A DNA stretch of 64,000 nucleotides from Pantoea allii (GTDB lineage Bacteria > Pseudomonadota > Gammaproteobacteria > Enterobacterales > Enterobacteriaceae). Of the stretch, positions 51,739 through 60,904 are shown one piece after another (positions within the stretch are counted from its first letter, which is position 1; every line of letters starts with the position of its first letter). Both the position numbers and the translations under genes were made by a program. The notes beneath the pieces were generated by a model. That model made no database searches. It saw nothing but the letters and a program-made list of their open reading frames with translations, and was not told the origin of the DNA. Where the stretch lies: NCBI RefSeq assembly GCF_002307475.1, contig NZ_NTMH01000036.1, forward strand, positions 186,001 through 250,000, written 5' to 3'.

Positions 51739-52551
51739 ATGCTGGACAAGACAATCGGATTTATTGGCGGTGGCAACATGGCAAAGGCCATCATTGGCGG
51801 GCTGATAAACAGCGGACAAATTACACCGTCGGCTATCTGGATTTACGATCGCAAACCAGACACCAATCAGCAAATGGCCGAGCAGTACGGTATTAATGCC
51901 GCGGAAAGTGCAGAGGCCCTGGCCCAGCATGTGGATATTCTGTTTGGCGCGGTTAAACCGAATGTCATCCTCAAAGTCCTGAAAGAACTGGCTAACAGCC
52001 TGAAGAAAGACGCATTGGTCGTTTCTATTGCCGCCGGCGTCACGCTGGATAATCTGGCCTCCGTGCTGGGCCACGATCGTAAAATCATTCGGGCGATGCC
52101 GAACACACCTTCTCTGGTGGGCGAAGGCATGACCTCAGTCACGCCCAACGTTCTGGTTGAACAGAACGAAACCGATGAAGTGGTCGCCATATTTGAAAGC
52201 TTTGGTCAGGCGGCGGTGGTCGATGAATACCTGATTCACTCGGTGGTGGGCGTCAGTGGTTCCGCCCCGGCTTACGTGTTTATGTTTATCGAAGCCATGG
52301 CCGATGCTGCCGTCGCGGGCGGTATGCCACGCGCGCAGGCTTACCGCTTTGCCGCCCAGGCCGTGAAAGGGTCCGCGCAGATGGTACTGGAAACGGGCAA
52401 ACATCCCGCCGAGTTAAAAGATATGGTCTGTTCGCCCGGTGGCACCACGATTGAAGCGGTAAAAGTGCTGGAAGAAAAAGGCTTTCGTTCCGCCGTGATA
52501 GAAGCCATGCAACAGTGCATGGCGAAGTCGGACAAGCTGAGCCGCAGTTAA
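51739..52551 (+). CDS. proC: Pyrroline-5-carboxylate reductase
   Basis: Last enzyme of proline synthesis (270 aa), reducing pyrroline-5-carboxylate with NAD(P)H. Rossmann motif GFIGGGNMAKAI at residues 7-18, then RAMPNTP, GVSGSAPAY, and the signature around MVCSPGGTTIEAV. The start at 51739 is preceded by AAGGAGA and matches the family N-terminus; the much longer open frame is rejected. Confidence 0.97.
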   Translation: MLDKTIGFIGGGNMAKAIIGGLINSGQITPSAIWIYDRKPDTNQQMAEQYGINAAESAEALAQHVDILFGAVKPNVILKVLKELANSLKKDALVVSIAAGVTLDNLASVLGHDRKIIRAMPNTPSLVGEGMTSVTPNVLVEQNETDEVVAIFESFGQAAVVDEYLIHSVVGVSGSAPAYVFMFIEAMADAAVAGGMPRAQAYRFAAQAVKGSAQMVLETGKHPAELKDMVCSPGGTTIEAVKVLEEKGFRSAVIEAMQQCMAKSDKLSRS

Positions 52552-52602
52552 ATCTGGCGCGTCTGGCAAACATGCCGTTTGCCAGACCGTCTCGCTGGCC
52601 TG

Positions 52603-54135
52603 CTATTCTGCAGAACGCTGGGCCTGATACAGCTCAAGTGCCTGTTTTATTGTCATCGGTTGCTGCATCTTTTCAACAAGCGCCGCCGTCAACGTGTACA
52701 TTCCGCACGAGAAAACCGCCGCCAGCTTCCCCTCTTTGCCATAAAAAGCCATAAAGACCTTATCTTCCAGCGATCCCACCTGCTGGTAGTCGTCCCAGTC
52801 GGTAGCATGACCTAAATATTCATAGCGGGTACCGTAATGCGCGGTCCAGAAAAACGGAACGCGGTCATAGTGATGAACATTCCCCATCATGTTCATCGCC
52901 GCGGTCTGGCCCTGCTGCTCTGCTACGCGGAAATGCTCAATGCGAAGCGGCCCCTGCGCGGAGGGATAGGTCGCGATATCACCCGCCAGCCAGACGTTTT
53001 CTGCTACGCGCAGTTGCTCGTCGGTTTGCAGGCTACCGTCCTCCACTAACGGCAGATCGTGAATAAACGACGTGGCCGGTTTAACGCCGGTGGCGAACAG
53101 CACCACGTCGGCGGCAATCTGCTGACCGGATTTCAGCCGAACGCTGGTAACGTGGTTTTCACCCTGAAGCGACGCGGCTTCATCTTCCACAAACTTCACG
53201 CCATTCGCCTGATGCAATTCATAAAAATAACGACCGACCGCCTCACCAAACTGTTTTGCAAAGGGTAACGGATTGCGGGCGATAACGGTCACGTCGACAT
53301 CACGGTTGCGCAGTGACGAGGCCAGTTCCATGCCAATAAAGCTGTTGCCGACAATGACAATCTGCTGGCTTTGATCGACCGCCTGTAGCAGTGCTGCCGT
53401 GTGCTGCTTGTTACGCAGAATATGCACGCCGGCTAAATCAGCGCCAGCCAGTTCAGGTTTCACAGGTTCTGCGCCCGTGGCGATTAATAATTTGTCGAAC
53501 TGCAATGTATTGCCGTCGGCAAACACCAGGCGATGCTGTTGATTATCGACCCGCTCAACCCGCTTCTGAATACGCTCGACGTGATCCAGTACGTCACTGC
53601 CAAGCAGCGACGGTACATCGTCAATATCCATTTTTCCAGACGGCACAAATTTCGTCAGCGCCGTACGGTCGTAAGGGGCTTCCGGCTCACGCTCCACCAG
53701 CACCAGGCGACCTTTGAAACCATCGTGACGTAATCGCCACAGCGCCGCGCTCCCGGCCGCGCCTCCGCCCAGCACCACAAAGACCGGTTCTGTGGCACCG
53801 CTGCCCATGGGAGAAGCCGGTGACATCGCTTTGGGGTTAACCAGAACATTGTCATTTTCGATTCGCAGGGGATACTGTTTCAGGTCAGCCAATGCCAACG
53901 GCTCACACATTTTACCGCTGCTCAGTTCAAATGCCGCTTTATGCCAGGGGCAGATAAGCCTGTCGCCACAGATGGCACCCTGCTCAAGCGGCGCACCTGC
54001 GTGAGGGCATTTGGCCTGAAAAGCCTGGACGCTGTCACCCTCGCGGATCAGTAACAGCTCCGTTTCACCGAGCTTCTTTTTGACTGGCTGACGTTGCGGT
54101 AAATTCTTGAGAGCAACAACAAATTGATAGTTCAC
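52603..54135 (-). CDS. Rieske-FAD/NAD(P) reductase fusion (AIFM3-like, ferredoxin reductase type)
   Basis: A 510-residue two-part oxidoreductase. The N-terminus is a Rieske [2Fe-2S] domain with Cys43/His45 (CPHAG) and Cys62/His65 (CPWH). After a linker comes a pyridine-nucleotide-disulfide reductase with the FAD motif GGGAAGSAAL, the NAD motif VGNSFIGMELA and the late FAD segment WLAGDIATYP. Translation probably begins at GTG 54135 with AAGGAG seven bases upstream. The electron acceptor is unknown; similar fusions are annotated as apoptosis-inducing-factor-3-like or ferredoxin reductases. Not present between proC and psiF in E. coli. Confidence 0.88.
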   Translation of the reverse strand: MNYQFVVALKNLPQRQPVKKKLGETELLLIREGDSVQAFQAKCPHAGAPLEQGAICGDRLICPWHKAAFELSSGKMCEPLALADLKQYPLRIENDNVLVNPKAMSPASPMGSGATEPVFVVLGGGAAGSAALWRLRHDGFKGRLVLVEREPEAPYDRTALTKFVPSGKMDIDDVPSLLGSDVLDHVERIQKRVERVDNQQHRLVFADGNTLQFDKLLIATGAEPVKPELAGADLAGVHILRNKQHTAALLQAVDQSQQIVIVGNSFIGMELASSLRNRDVDVTVIARNPLPFAKQFGEAVGRYFYELHQANGVKFVEDEAASLQGENHVTSVRLKSGQQIAADVVLFATGVKPATSFIHDLPLVEDGSLQTDEQLRVAENVWLAGDIATYPSAQGPLRIEHFRVAEQQGQTAAMNMMGNVHHYDRVPFFWTAHYGTRYEYLGHATDWDDYQQVGSLEDKVFMAFYGKEGKLAAVFSCGMYTLTAALVEKMQQPMTIKQALELYQAQRSAE

Positions 54136-54328
54136 GACATGGCTCCTTTTCCGACCGTCACTGTTGAAAGCGCAGCGCATAATCACAGGCTACGCAATCC
54201 CTTATAAACAGTAAGTGTGGCAAAGGATCGCAGAGGCTTAGGTCCTGATGTCGATTTTTTTGGCTAACGGCCTGTTTAATCAGCCATTAAAAGTGTGACC
54301 GGCATGTAGGGCGGGGAACAGAATGAAG

Positions 54329-54346
54329 CGGCCACCGAAATGGCCG
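54329..54346 (-). terminator. Hairpin after psiF
   Basis: CGGCCA/TGGCCG (54329-54334 with 54341-54346), 6-base loop, 9 bases beyond the psiF stop. Short stem and only CTTCATT after it, so a weak terminator at best. Confidence 0.4.
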
Positions 54347-54354
54347 ACATCGTA

Positions 54355-54657
54355 TTAGCTTTTCTTGAGGCACTGACTCATGAAGGTTTTACGCGCATCG
54401 CCAGCCAGCTTTTTATCACCGGCCTGCAGGTTACAGGTTTTCATTTTTATCTGTTGTGGCGACATGTCAGCCACCTTGCTGTCTTTTTTCAGGCAATCGC
54501 TCATAAATTGCTTACGCACATCGTCTTTTAGCGCTTGCGAACTGGCATGTTGATTACACATGGCCATTTTTTGCTGCTGCGGCGTTTTATCGGCTGCACT
54601 GACATTGCTGCTCATCAGCATTCCCGCTAACACCATCATCATAAAACTGCCTTTCAT
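54355..54657 (-). CDS. psiF: Phosphate starvation-inducible protein PsiF
   Basis: Small secreted protein (100 aa) with a signal peptide ending near SNVSAAD and two tandem PsiF repeats, each with a PQQQKM/PQQIKM start, a Cys, and a DxRKxFMSxCLKK end (residues about 25-58 and 64-99). Function unknown. In E. coli it is co-transcribed with phoA and PhoB-controlled; here phoA is absent and I did not find a good Pho box upstream. Confidence 0.93.
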   Translation of the reverse strand: MKGSFMMMVLAGMLMSSNVSAADKTPQQQKMAMCNQHASSQALKDDVRKQFMSDCLKKDSKVADMSPQQIKMKTCNLQAGDKKLAGDARKTFMSQCLKKS

Positions 54658-54774
54658 TGTCTTTACTCCATTGTGATGAAGACACTATTCAGTCTGGCAC
54701 GCGACAGGCAACGTCGATCACTTTTGCCCAGGAATAAGGCAGGGATCGCACTTTTACAGGTAGAAAAAGGGGAT

Positions 54775-55029
54775 TCAGGCAGAGGGGCGCTTAAGTAAGC
54801 GACTGACATAATGTTTTAGCAAGGCACCATTTTGCTCATGGTTATCCACACCGGCATGAACCATGGCCGATTCAATGTTATTAACAATGGACTGATGCTG
54901 TTCAGGCGGCATCATGCGCAACATGGCGGTGATGACGATCTCCAGCGCTTCAATCTGCGCCACCTGCTCTTTAGACGCTTCTTCTTTTTCTGCCAGAGTA
55001 ATCAGTAACTCAGCGATGAGATTTTTCAT
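54775..55029 (-). CDS. iraP: Anti-adapter protein IraP
   Basis: An 84-residue protein closely matching E. coli IraP (86 aa): MKNLIAELL, the KEEASKEQVAQIEALEIVITAMLR coiled region (in part), and the C-terminal LLKHYVSRLLKRP. IraP binds RssB and so stabilises RpoS during phosphate starvation. The N-terminal coiled coil required for RssB binding is conserved. It lies next to psiF as in E. coli, where phoA separates them. No Shine-Dalgarno stronger than AGGGG is seen. Confidence 0.9.
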   Translation of the reverse strand: MKNLIAELLITLAEKEEASKEQVAQIEALEIVITAMLRMMPPEQHQSIVNNIESAMVHAGVDNHEQNGALLKHYVSRLLKRPSA

Positions 55030-55769
55030 GCCGATGCCCCTTCAGCCAGGTGCAGAAAAAAATATCACCCGTCGGAATAAAAAAAAAGGAATTTTTCATT
55101 GGGTTTATCAGGCGGTTAAAATAATCAGCCGGCTGCGATGTTATGTTATTTCATTTATTGAATCGCGAAACCGCTTATCTACTCGAAACCCAAGGCATGA
55201 CTATTTTATTTTGATGACACCGATATGAAAGATGCAATATTTCCGCTTCAACTATTAGGGTTCTTTTTACGCGAAAATATAATCGGAACGGTTTTCAGGA
55301 AACAGATACTACGTTCCCGCGAGGCCAGCATCCCTCAGTGCTATGGGGATGAGTCTTGCCCTCACTCGGCTCACGCCGTCAATGCACAGGGGATTGCGAA
55401 AAACACATTTTGCCGCCACGGCTTTACCTGACCTGAAGCGCGTCTCAACGCACGCGTTTGACGACCGATGATGTGCTTAAAAAAACTTATTATTCAAAGA
55501 AATAAAACCCTAAACGTTCTCATAATATGTCGTCATTATTCAAAAACCATTCATCACATTTGAAAAATATTGCAGGTTGTTACTGACAAGTCCTGATGAC
55601 CGACCTATGTTTAAAAAACCGCCAGTTTCGTGCGGTACGTGGGCTGTTCTGACCCGCGTAAAGCTCCCGATAAAACTGCCACCGTTCTTTTTGGGAGCCA
55701 CTAACTCAGTTGACTCTGCCTGCTGCGCATCTCTGCATCGGGCGGGCTGTCTGTTCGCGGAGAGGGAGA
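55030..55769. other. 740-base AT-rich gap between iraP and the AriR-like gene
   Basis: The DNA from about 55060 to 55600 is clearly more AT-rich than its surroundings and contains A and T runs, as in H-NS-bound or acquired DNA. It should hold the iraP promoter. A GGTTTA/GGTTAA direct repeat at 55102-55119 faintly resembles a PhoP box but has 12-base rather than 11-base spacing. One 68-codon frame (55225-55431) is weakly possible; nothing else is coding. Confidence 0.45.
55225..55431 (+). CDS. Doubtful small reading frame
   Basis: Sixty-eight codons starting MKDAIFPLQLLGFFLRENI with a hydrophobic start and a Cys/His-bearing second half. There is no clear Shine-Dalgarno, no family resemblance and the region is AT-rich. 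It is listed so that it is not lost; it may well be non-coding. Confidence 0.18.
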   Translation: MKDAIFPLQLLGFFLRENIIGTVFRKQILRSREASIPQCYGDESCPHSAHAVNAQGIAKNTFCRHGFT

Positions 55770-56021
55770 ATGAGAGTGCAACCTAACAGCGCCAGCCGTG
55801 CTATCACCGATTACTTCAACAGCCCGGACTGGAATGTTCCGCCCGAGTCCGATCTGCTGGCCGTGATAATGCGGGAACTGATGGAAGCCGGTCAGCCAAC
55901 CACCAATAAGGCCGTTATCGCGCGCGTCATCAATAAGCTGGAATTTGAAGGGGATGAGCAGCGACTGCAACGCTATCGCTCCCTGCTGGACCGGCTGATG
56001 GAAACGCGGCCACGTGAGTGA
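55770..56021 (+). CDS. Biofilm/acid-resistance regulator, YmgB/AriR family
   Basis: An 83-residue all-helical protein. The layout, a short N-terminal part with AITDYFNSPD, then PPESDLLAVIMRELMEAGQPTTNKAVIARVINKLE (in part) and a final helix, parallels E. coli YmgB/AriR (88 aa) and YcgZ/YmgA. Those proteins act as connectors in the Rcs/biofilm network. Start 55770 follows AGAGGGAG. Gene placement beside iraP, another small stress connector, is notable. Confidence 0.72.
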   Translation: MRVQPNSASRAITDYFNSPDWNVPPESDLLAVIMRELMEAGQPTTNKAVIARVINKLEFEGDEQRLQRYRSLLDRLMETRPRE

Positions 56022-56033
56022 GCCGCATTCCGG

Positions 56034-56354
56034 TTACTTAACCCATCGGAGCTGATTGGCTTCGCTTACGCTGGCCCGACCACTGCTGCGCTGAAACAGG
56101 CAAAGCTCTCGTCCACGCCGGTTTTTCATCTGTTGCTGTGGATAATGCCCTTCGAGCAGTAACGCGCTATAGCCTACGCTGTCGTCATACTCAACCGCCT
56201 GCCCCAACACCTTTACCTTGCTTAAGGTGCTGGCATTGATGCACGCCTGGCGCATCACCTGCTGGCTTTGTTGCCATGCGTCAGGGCTGGACGCCAGCGC
56301 AAGCGGGCTGACCAGAAGTAAAACTGACAGTGAAATCCGCTGGAGAGGTACCAT
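56034..56354 (-). CDS. Small secreted protein of unknown function
   Basis: A 106-residue protein with a signal peptide (LSVLLLVSPLALASS) and a mature part of about 80 residues containing two Cys (QACINAS and GRELCLFQ) that could form a disulfide. I do not recognise the family. ATG 56354 follows AAGGAG. An intrinsic terminator on the same strand ends only 30 bases before this ATG, so how the gene is transcribed is unclear; a longer frame beginning at 56429 would run through the hairpin and lose the signal peptide position. Confidence 0.6.
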   Translation of the reverse strand: MVPLQRISLSVLLLVSPLALASSPDAWQQSQQVMRQACINASTLSKVKVLGQAVEYDDSVGYSALLLEGHYPQQQMKNRRGRELCLFQRSSGRASVSEANQLRWVK

Positions 56355-56383
56355 GCATTGCTCCTTCTTTCGGCCTGAACCAG

Positions 56384-56409
56384 AAAAAAATTCCCGCCTG
56401 AGCGGGAAT
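56384..56409 (-). terminator. Intrinsic terminator upstream of the secreted-protein gene
   Basis: On the minus strand ATTCCCGC/GCGGGAAT (56409-56402 with 56397-56390), 4-base loop, followed by TTTTTTT. It would end the transcript of the I78-type gene 155 bases upstream, yet lies in the leader of the next gene. Confidence 0.85.
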
Positions 56410-56564
56410 AAACAAGACGAGCATTGCATATTGAAGTGACGAGGAAATCCTTACCCTGTTGGTTTAACGCTACCGATCACGGTTAGCGCGGCACGACAGG
56501 ATACAGGCGCTATCTTCGCCTGACGCCATGACAACTCTATGACAATGCGTTGTTTATTTGACAC

Positions 56565-56861
56565 TTACCCACAATAGACGCGGCTAATATTACCGTTTTT
56601 GTCTGCCATAAAGTTCAGGCGAGTGAAATTAAAGTCCATTGTTACCGCAGAATTCCACGGGATGGCGCGCACCTTCTGAGTGAAACGCTGATTATCGATG
56701 GCGGACAGCGGCTTACCGACGAAATGTTGATACTGGGACGCACCACAGCTGTCCGCTTGCGCGTCGGGCAGCCTGGCAGCCTGGTCGGGTTGCGTGGCCG
56801 ACTGGCAGGCCGTAAGCAGTAAGAAACCGGTGGCCATCAGCGCTTTTCCATAGTGATTCAC
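56565..56861 (-). CDS. Lipoprotein with inhibitor-I78-type domain
   Basis: A 98-residue predicted lipoprotein: lipobox LLTAC, a short linker, then an I78-family domain with CGASQYQHFVGKPLSAI, FNFTRLNF and the C-terminal ADKNGNISRVYCG; the two Cys of the domain probably pair. I78 proteins are serine-protease inhibitors of the potato-inhibitor-I-like fold; the target protease is unknown. GTG 56861 is chosen because GAGGAG stands 7 bases upstream; an ATG at 56876 is the alternative but has a poorer site. Confidence 0.78.
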   Translation of the reverse strand: MNHYGKALMATGFLLLTACQSATQPDQAARLPDAQADSCGASQYQHFVGKPLSAIDNQRFTQKVRAIPWNSAVTMDFNFTRLNFMADKNGNISRVYCG

Positions 56862-57362
56862 GTGTTTTCTCCTCATCGACGTGTAAAACCTGACATCGAA
56901 GAGTAACAAGCCTGACTGCAGGTATGAACCGTTAAAATCAAACTTACCGCACAATATTAAGCATTAAATGCTGGCTAATAACGCTATTTGTAGATGAATC
57001 ACAGCTGCTGGCTGAAATCACGATAATAAGCCGCTGAGACAGTCGACAGATTATTCCTGCGGGAATAACAAAACCGCTCTTTTTTATCGGCGTTGCCGCG
57101 TCAATTACCCTGACGGCGATCCGTGTCCGGTAATCTGTCATCACGCCCGATTGACTGTGGGCCTTATTCTCAGGCCAGGCGAATAAGCGCCTGACGCCCG
57201 GTTGCAACACCGCAAGGCAATTAGTTAACAAACTGATATTATTCACTTAAAATTCGCACAAACCTGAAACGATCATAAACGAATAATATTGTGTCGTCCG
57301 TTCTCTCGACAGCGATCCGACGCGTTGCTACTATGCGCTTATCGTTGCTGGCTGGGTCGCCT
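56862..57362. other. 501-base gap between the I78-type and CPBP genes
   Basis: Divergent promoter region. A 100-codon minus-strand frame (56944-57246) is open but has no ribosome-binding site, no recognisable domain and implausible composition, so I leave it out. The right part (57225-57290) is AT-rich and likely contains the promoter of the protease gene. Confidence 0.4.
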
Positions 57363-58010
57363 ATGAACACCAATTCCGACAGAGTGACGCTGACACTGTT
57401 TTATGTCGGCAGCTTTGTTGTCTATTACCTTGTTACCATGCTGATTACCTTGTTCCCTAATTACGGTATCCTGCGTAATGACGGTTTGCTGGTGCCCGTG
57501 CTCTGCCTGTTTGAGTTTGCAGTGATCTATCCGCTGTATCGTTTTTACTGCCAGCGTCGCACGGATATTCCCCTGGGGTTTTTACGCTCCGGCCAGACGT
57601 TACTGTTTATTGGCGCCCTGTTTATTTTAATGGCGGCACAAACGCAGTATTTACAGCCTGAAGGCTGGCTGGTGGCGCAATCACAACAGGGACGCAGCTC
57701 AATGCTTATCCTGTTACTGACCGCCGTGTTGCTGGCCCCCGTATTTGAAGAAGTGATGTTTCGCGGCTTTTTGTTGCAAGGCTTCCTGCTGTGGGCCCCC
57801 AACAGCCGTTTTGCCTGCATGCTACTCACTTCCCTGCTGTTTGCGTTGATGCATACTCAGTATGTCCACTGGGAAACGGTGGTGGCGCTGACGCTTTTCT
57901 CTTTGCTGCTCTGCTACGCGCGCCTGCGCAGCAATACGCTGGCCCTGCCGGTCTTCCTGCATACGTTGAACAACCTGATTGCCATCCTGCCCGCCTGGTA
58001 TTTCGCCTGA
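57363..58010 (+). CDS. CPBP family intramembrane metalloprotease
   Basis: A 215-residue membrane protein with about six to seven hydrophobic segments. The CPBP/Abi signature is present: FEEVMFRGFL (Glu-Glu and Arg) followed by the His-containing ALMHTQYVHW and FLHTLNN. These are type II CAAX-protease relatives; bacterial members vary in role and the substrate is unknown. ATG 57363 gives MNTNSDRV; an in-frame ATG at 57333 is an alternative, and neither has a good Shine-Dalgarno. A LacI-type regulator follows 94 bases later. Confidence 0.82.
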   Translation: MNTNSDRVTLTLFYVGSFVVYYLVTMLITLFPNYGILRNDGLLVPVLCLFEFAVIYPLYRFYCQRRTDIPLGFLRSGQTLLFIGALFILMAAQTQYLQPEGWLVAQSQQGRSSMLILLLTAVLLAPVFEEVMFRGFLLQGFLLWAPNSRFACMLLTSLLFALMHTQYVHWETVVALTLFSLLLCYARLRSNTLALPVFLHTLNNLIAILPAWYFA

Positions 58011-58104
58011 CAGGCTTCACTTTTTTATTACCTGTCCTGCAATAACCTGCGAAAAATCAGCTAGTATCGTTTTTTACCCACAGGGATGGATGGTCTGCAA
58101 GCCA

Positions 58105-59118
58105 ATGATTACCATGCTGGATGTGGCCCGTAAGGCCGGAGTCTCTAAAGCCACCGTCTCACGCGTGCTGGCCGGAAATCGTTACGTCAGTAAGAGTACG
58201 CAACAGAAGGTCTTTCAGGCCATCGCCGAAACCGGTTATCGCCCAAATCTGCTGGCGCGAAGCCTGGCGACCCAAAAATCCCAGAATATTGGCCTCATTG
58301 TTACCCATTCACTCTTTAATGGTCCCTACTTCAGCGAACTGCTGTTTCAGGCGGCCACGCTGACCAATAACTATGGTCGGCAGTTAATTCTGGCTGATGG
58401 CAAAACCTGCGCTGATGATGAGCGGGCCGCGATTGAGTTTTTGCTCGACCTGCGCTGTGACGCTATCATCATCTATCCCCGCTTTCTGGATACCGAGGCG
58501 CTGGATGCCATTATTGAACAGCATGATATTCCCATCATGGTGGTGAACCGCCAGCTTAAGCGCCATCCTGCCCACTGCGTTTGGGCCACGCATCAGCAGA
58601 ATACGTTTGACGCCACGCGTTATCTGATTGAACGCGGCCACCGCGAGATTGCCTTTATTCGTGGACTGGCCGGTTCGCCGACCGCTGACGCGCGTCTGGC
58701 GGGCTATCAGCAGGCGCTGGTCGCGCATGGCATCGCAGATAAAGCACTCATCGTGCAGGGCGCCTGGACGCCCGCCAGTGGGATGGCGGCGGCAAAACAG
58801 CTGCTGGATTCGGGAGTGACCTTTAGCGCGCTGATGGCCAGTAACGATGATATGGCGATTGGTGCCGCGCTGGCTCTCAATGCGGCGGGAAAACGGCTGC
58901 CAGAAGATGTCTCACTGCTGGGCTTTGATGATATTCGCATGGCTGAATTTTTCCTGCCGCCGCTCACCACGGTGCATGTGCCGGTCGCGGAGATGATTCA
59001 GCACACGCTGGCGCAGCTGGTTGCCATGCTGGAAGGTGAAGCGGTCACGGCCCTGCCGCCATTTAGCGGCCACCTGATCGCGCGCGCATCGGTGACGGAC
59101 GGCCCTTATAAGCAGTAA
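58105..59118 (+). CDS. ascG: LacI-family repressor, AscG-like
   Basis: A 337-residue repressor. The N-terminal helix-turn-helix (MLDVARKAGVSKATVSRVLAGN) and hinge RPNLLARSLA are followed by a periplasmic-binding-type effector domain. Similarity to E. coli AscG runs throughout (YFSELLF, LLDLRCDAIIIYPRFL, ASNDDMAIGA). It is convergent with the beta-glucoside genes. The ATG at 58105 fits the family N-terminus; ATG 58090, with AGGG upstream, is possible. A short CGCGGC/GCCGCG hairpin (59121-59138) follows the stop. Confidence 0.88.
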   Translation: MITMLDVARKAGVSKATVSRVLAGNRYVSKSTQQKVFQAIAETGYRPNLLARSLATQKSQNIGLIVTHSLFNGPYFSELLFQAATLTNNYGRQLILADGKTCADDERAAIEFLLDLRCDAIIIYPRFLDTEALDAIIEQHDIPIMVVNRQLKRHPAHCVWATHQQNTFDATRYLIERGHREIAFIRGLAGSPTADARLAGYQQALVAHGIADKALIVQGAWTPASGMAAAKQLLDSGVTFSALMASNDDMAIGAALALNAAGKRLPEDVSLLGFDDIRMAEFFLPPLTTVHVPVAEMIQHTLAQLVAMLEGEAVTALPPFSGHLIARASVTDGPYKQ

Positions 59119-59143
59119 GACGCGGCCTCCCTGCCGCGCGACC

Positions 59144-60586
<1,443 letters not shown>

Positions 60587-60901
60587 TTAGCGTGCGGCTA
60601 ACTCCCGGCGCAGTTGAATAATTTCTTCCGCCAGCTCGCGGCAGAGCATCGCGTTCATCAGATGATCCTGGGCATGTACCATAATCAGGTTGACCGGGAT
60701 CTTTCCGCTGCCCTCATCGGCCCCGATAAGCTGGGTCTGCGTCTGGTGCGCTGCCTTTGCCGCCGCAGTCGCGGCGCTGAGCAGGCTGTCTGCCTGCTCC
60801 CAGTTTTGCAGGCGGGCCGCGCGCAAGGCTTCCATTGAGCAGGATCGTGCTTCGCCCGCCTGGATAATCAGTTCGATGACCGTGCTTTCATCAATTTCCA
60901 T
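60587..60901 (-). CDS. PTS lactose/cellobiose-type IIA protein
   Basis: Cytoplasmic IIA phosphotransfer protein (104 aa), all-helical. The phospho-accepting His76 lies in MVHAQDHLM, the hallmark of the IIA-Lac/Chb family, and Asp of the metal site follows. It passes phosphate from HPr to IIB. It ends 12 bases before the hydrolase gene and starts 3 bases after IIC. Confidence 0.95.
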   Translation of the reverse strand: MEIDESTVIELIIQAGEARSCSMEALRAARLQNWEQADSLLSAATAAAKAAHQTQTQLIGADEGSGKIPVNLIMVHAQDHLMNAMLCRELAEEIIQLRRELAAR

Positions 60902-60904
60902 GCA

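Noticed and set aside
55102-55119. PhoP box near iraP
   Set aside because: Repeat spacing is 12 rather than 11 bases, the second unit is degenerate and the orientation is opposite to iraP.
56944-57246. 100-codon minus-strand reading frame
   Set aside because: No ribosome-binding site, no domain, low-complexity Ser/Ile composition, and it fills a promoter-type gap.
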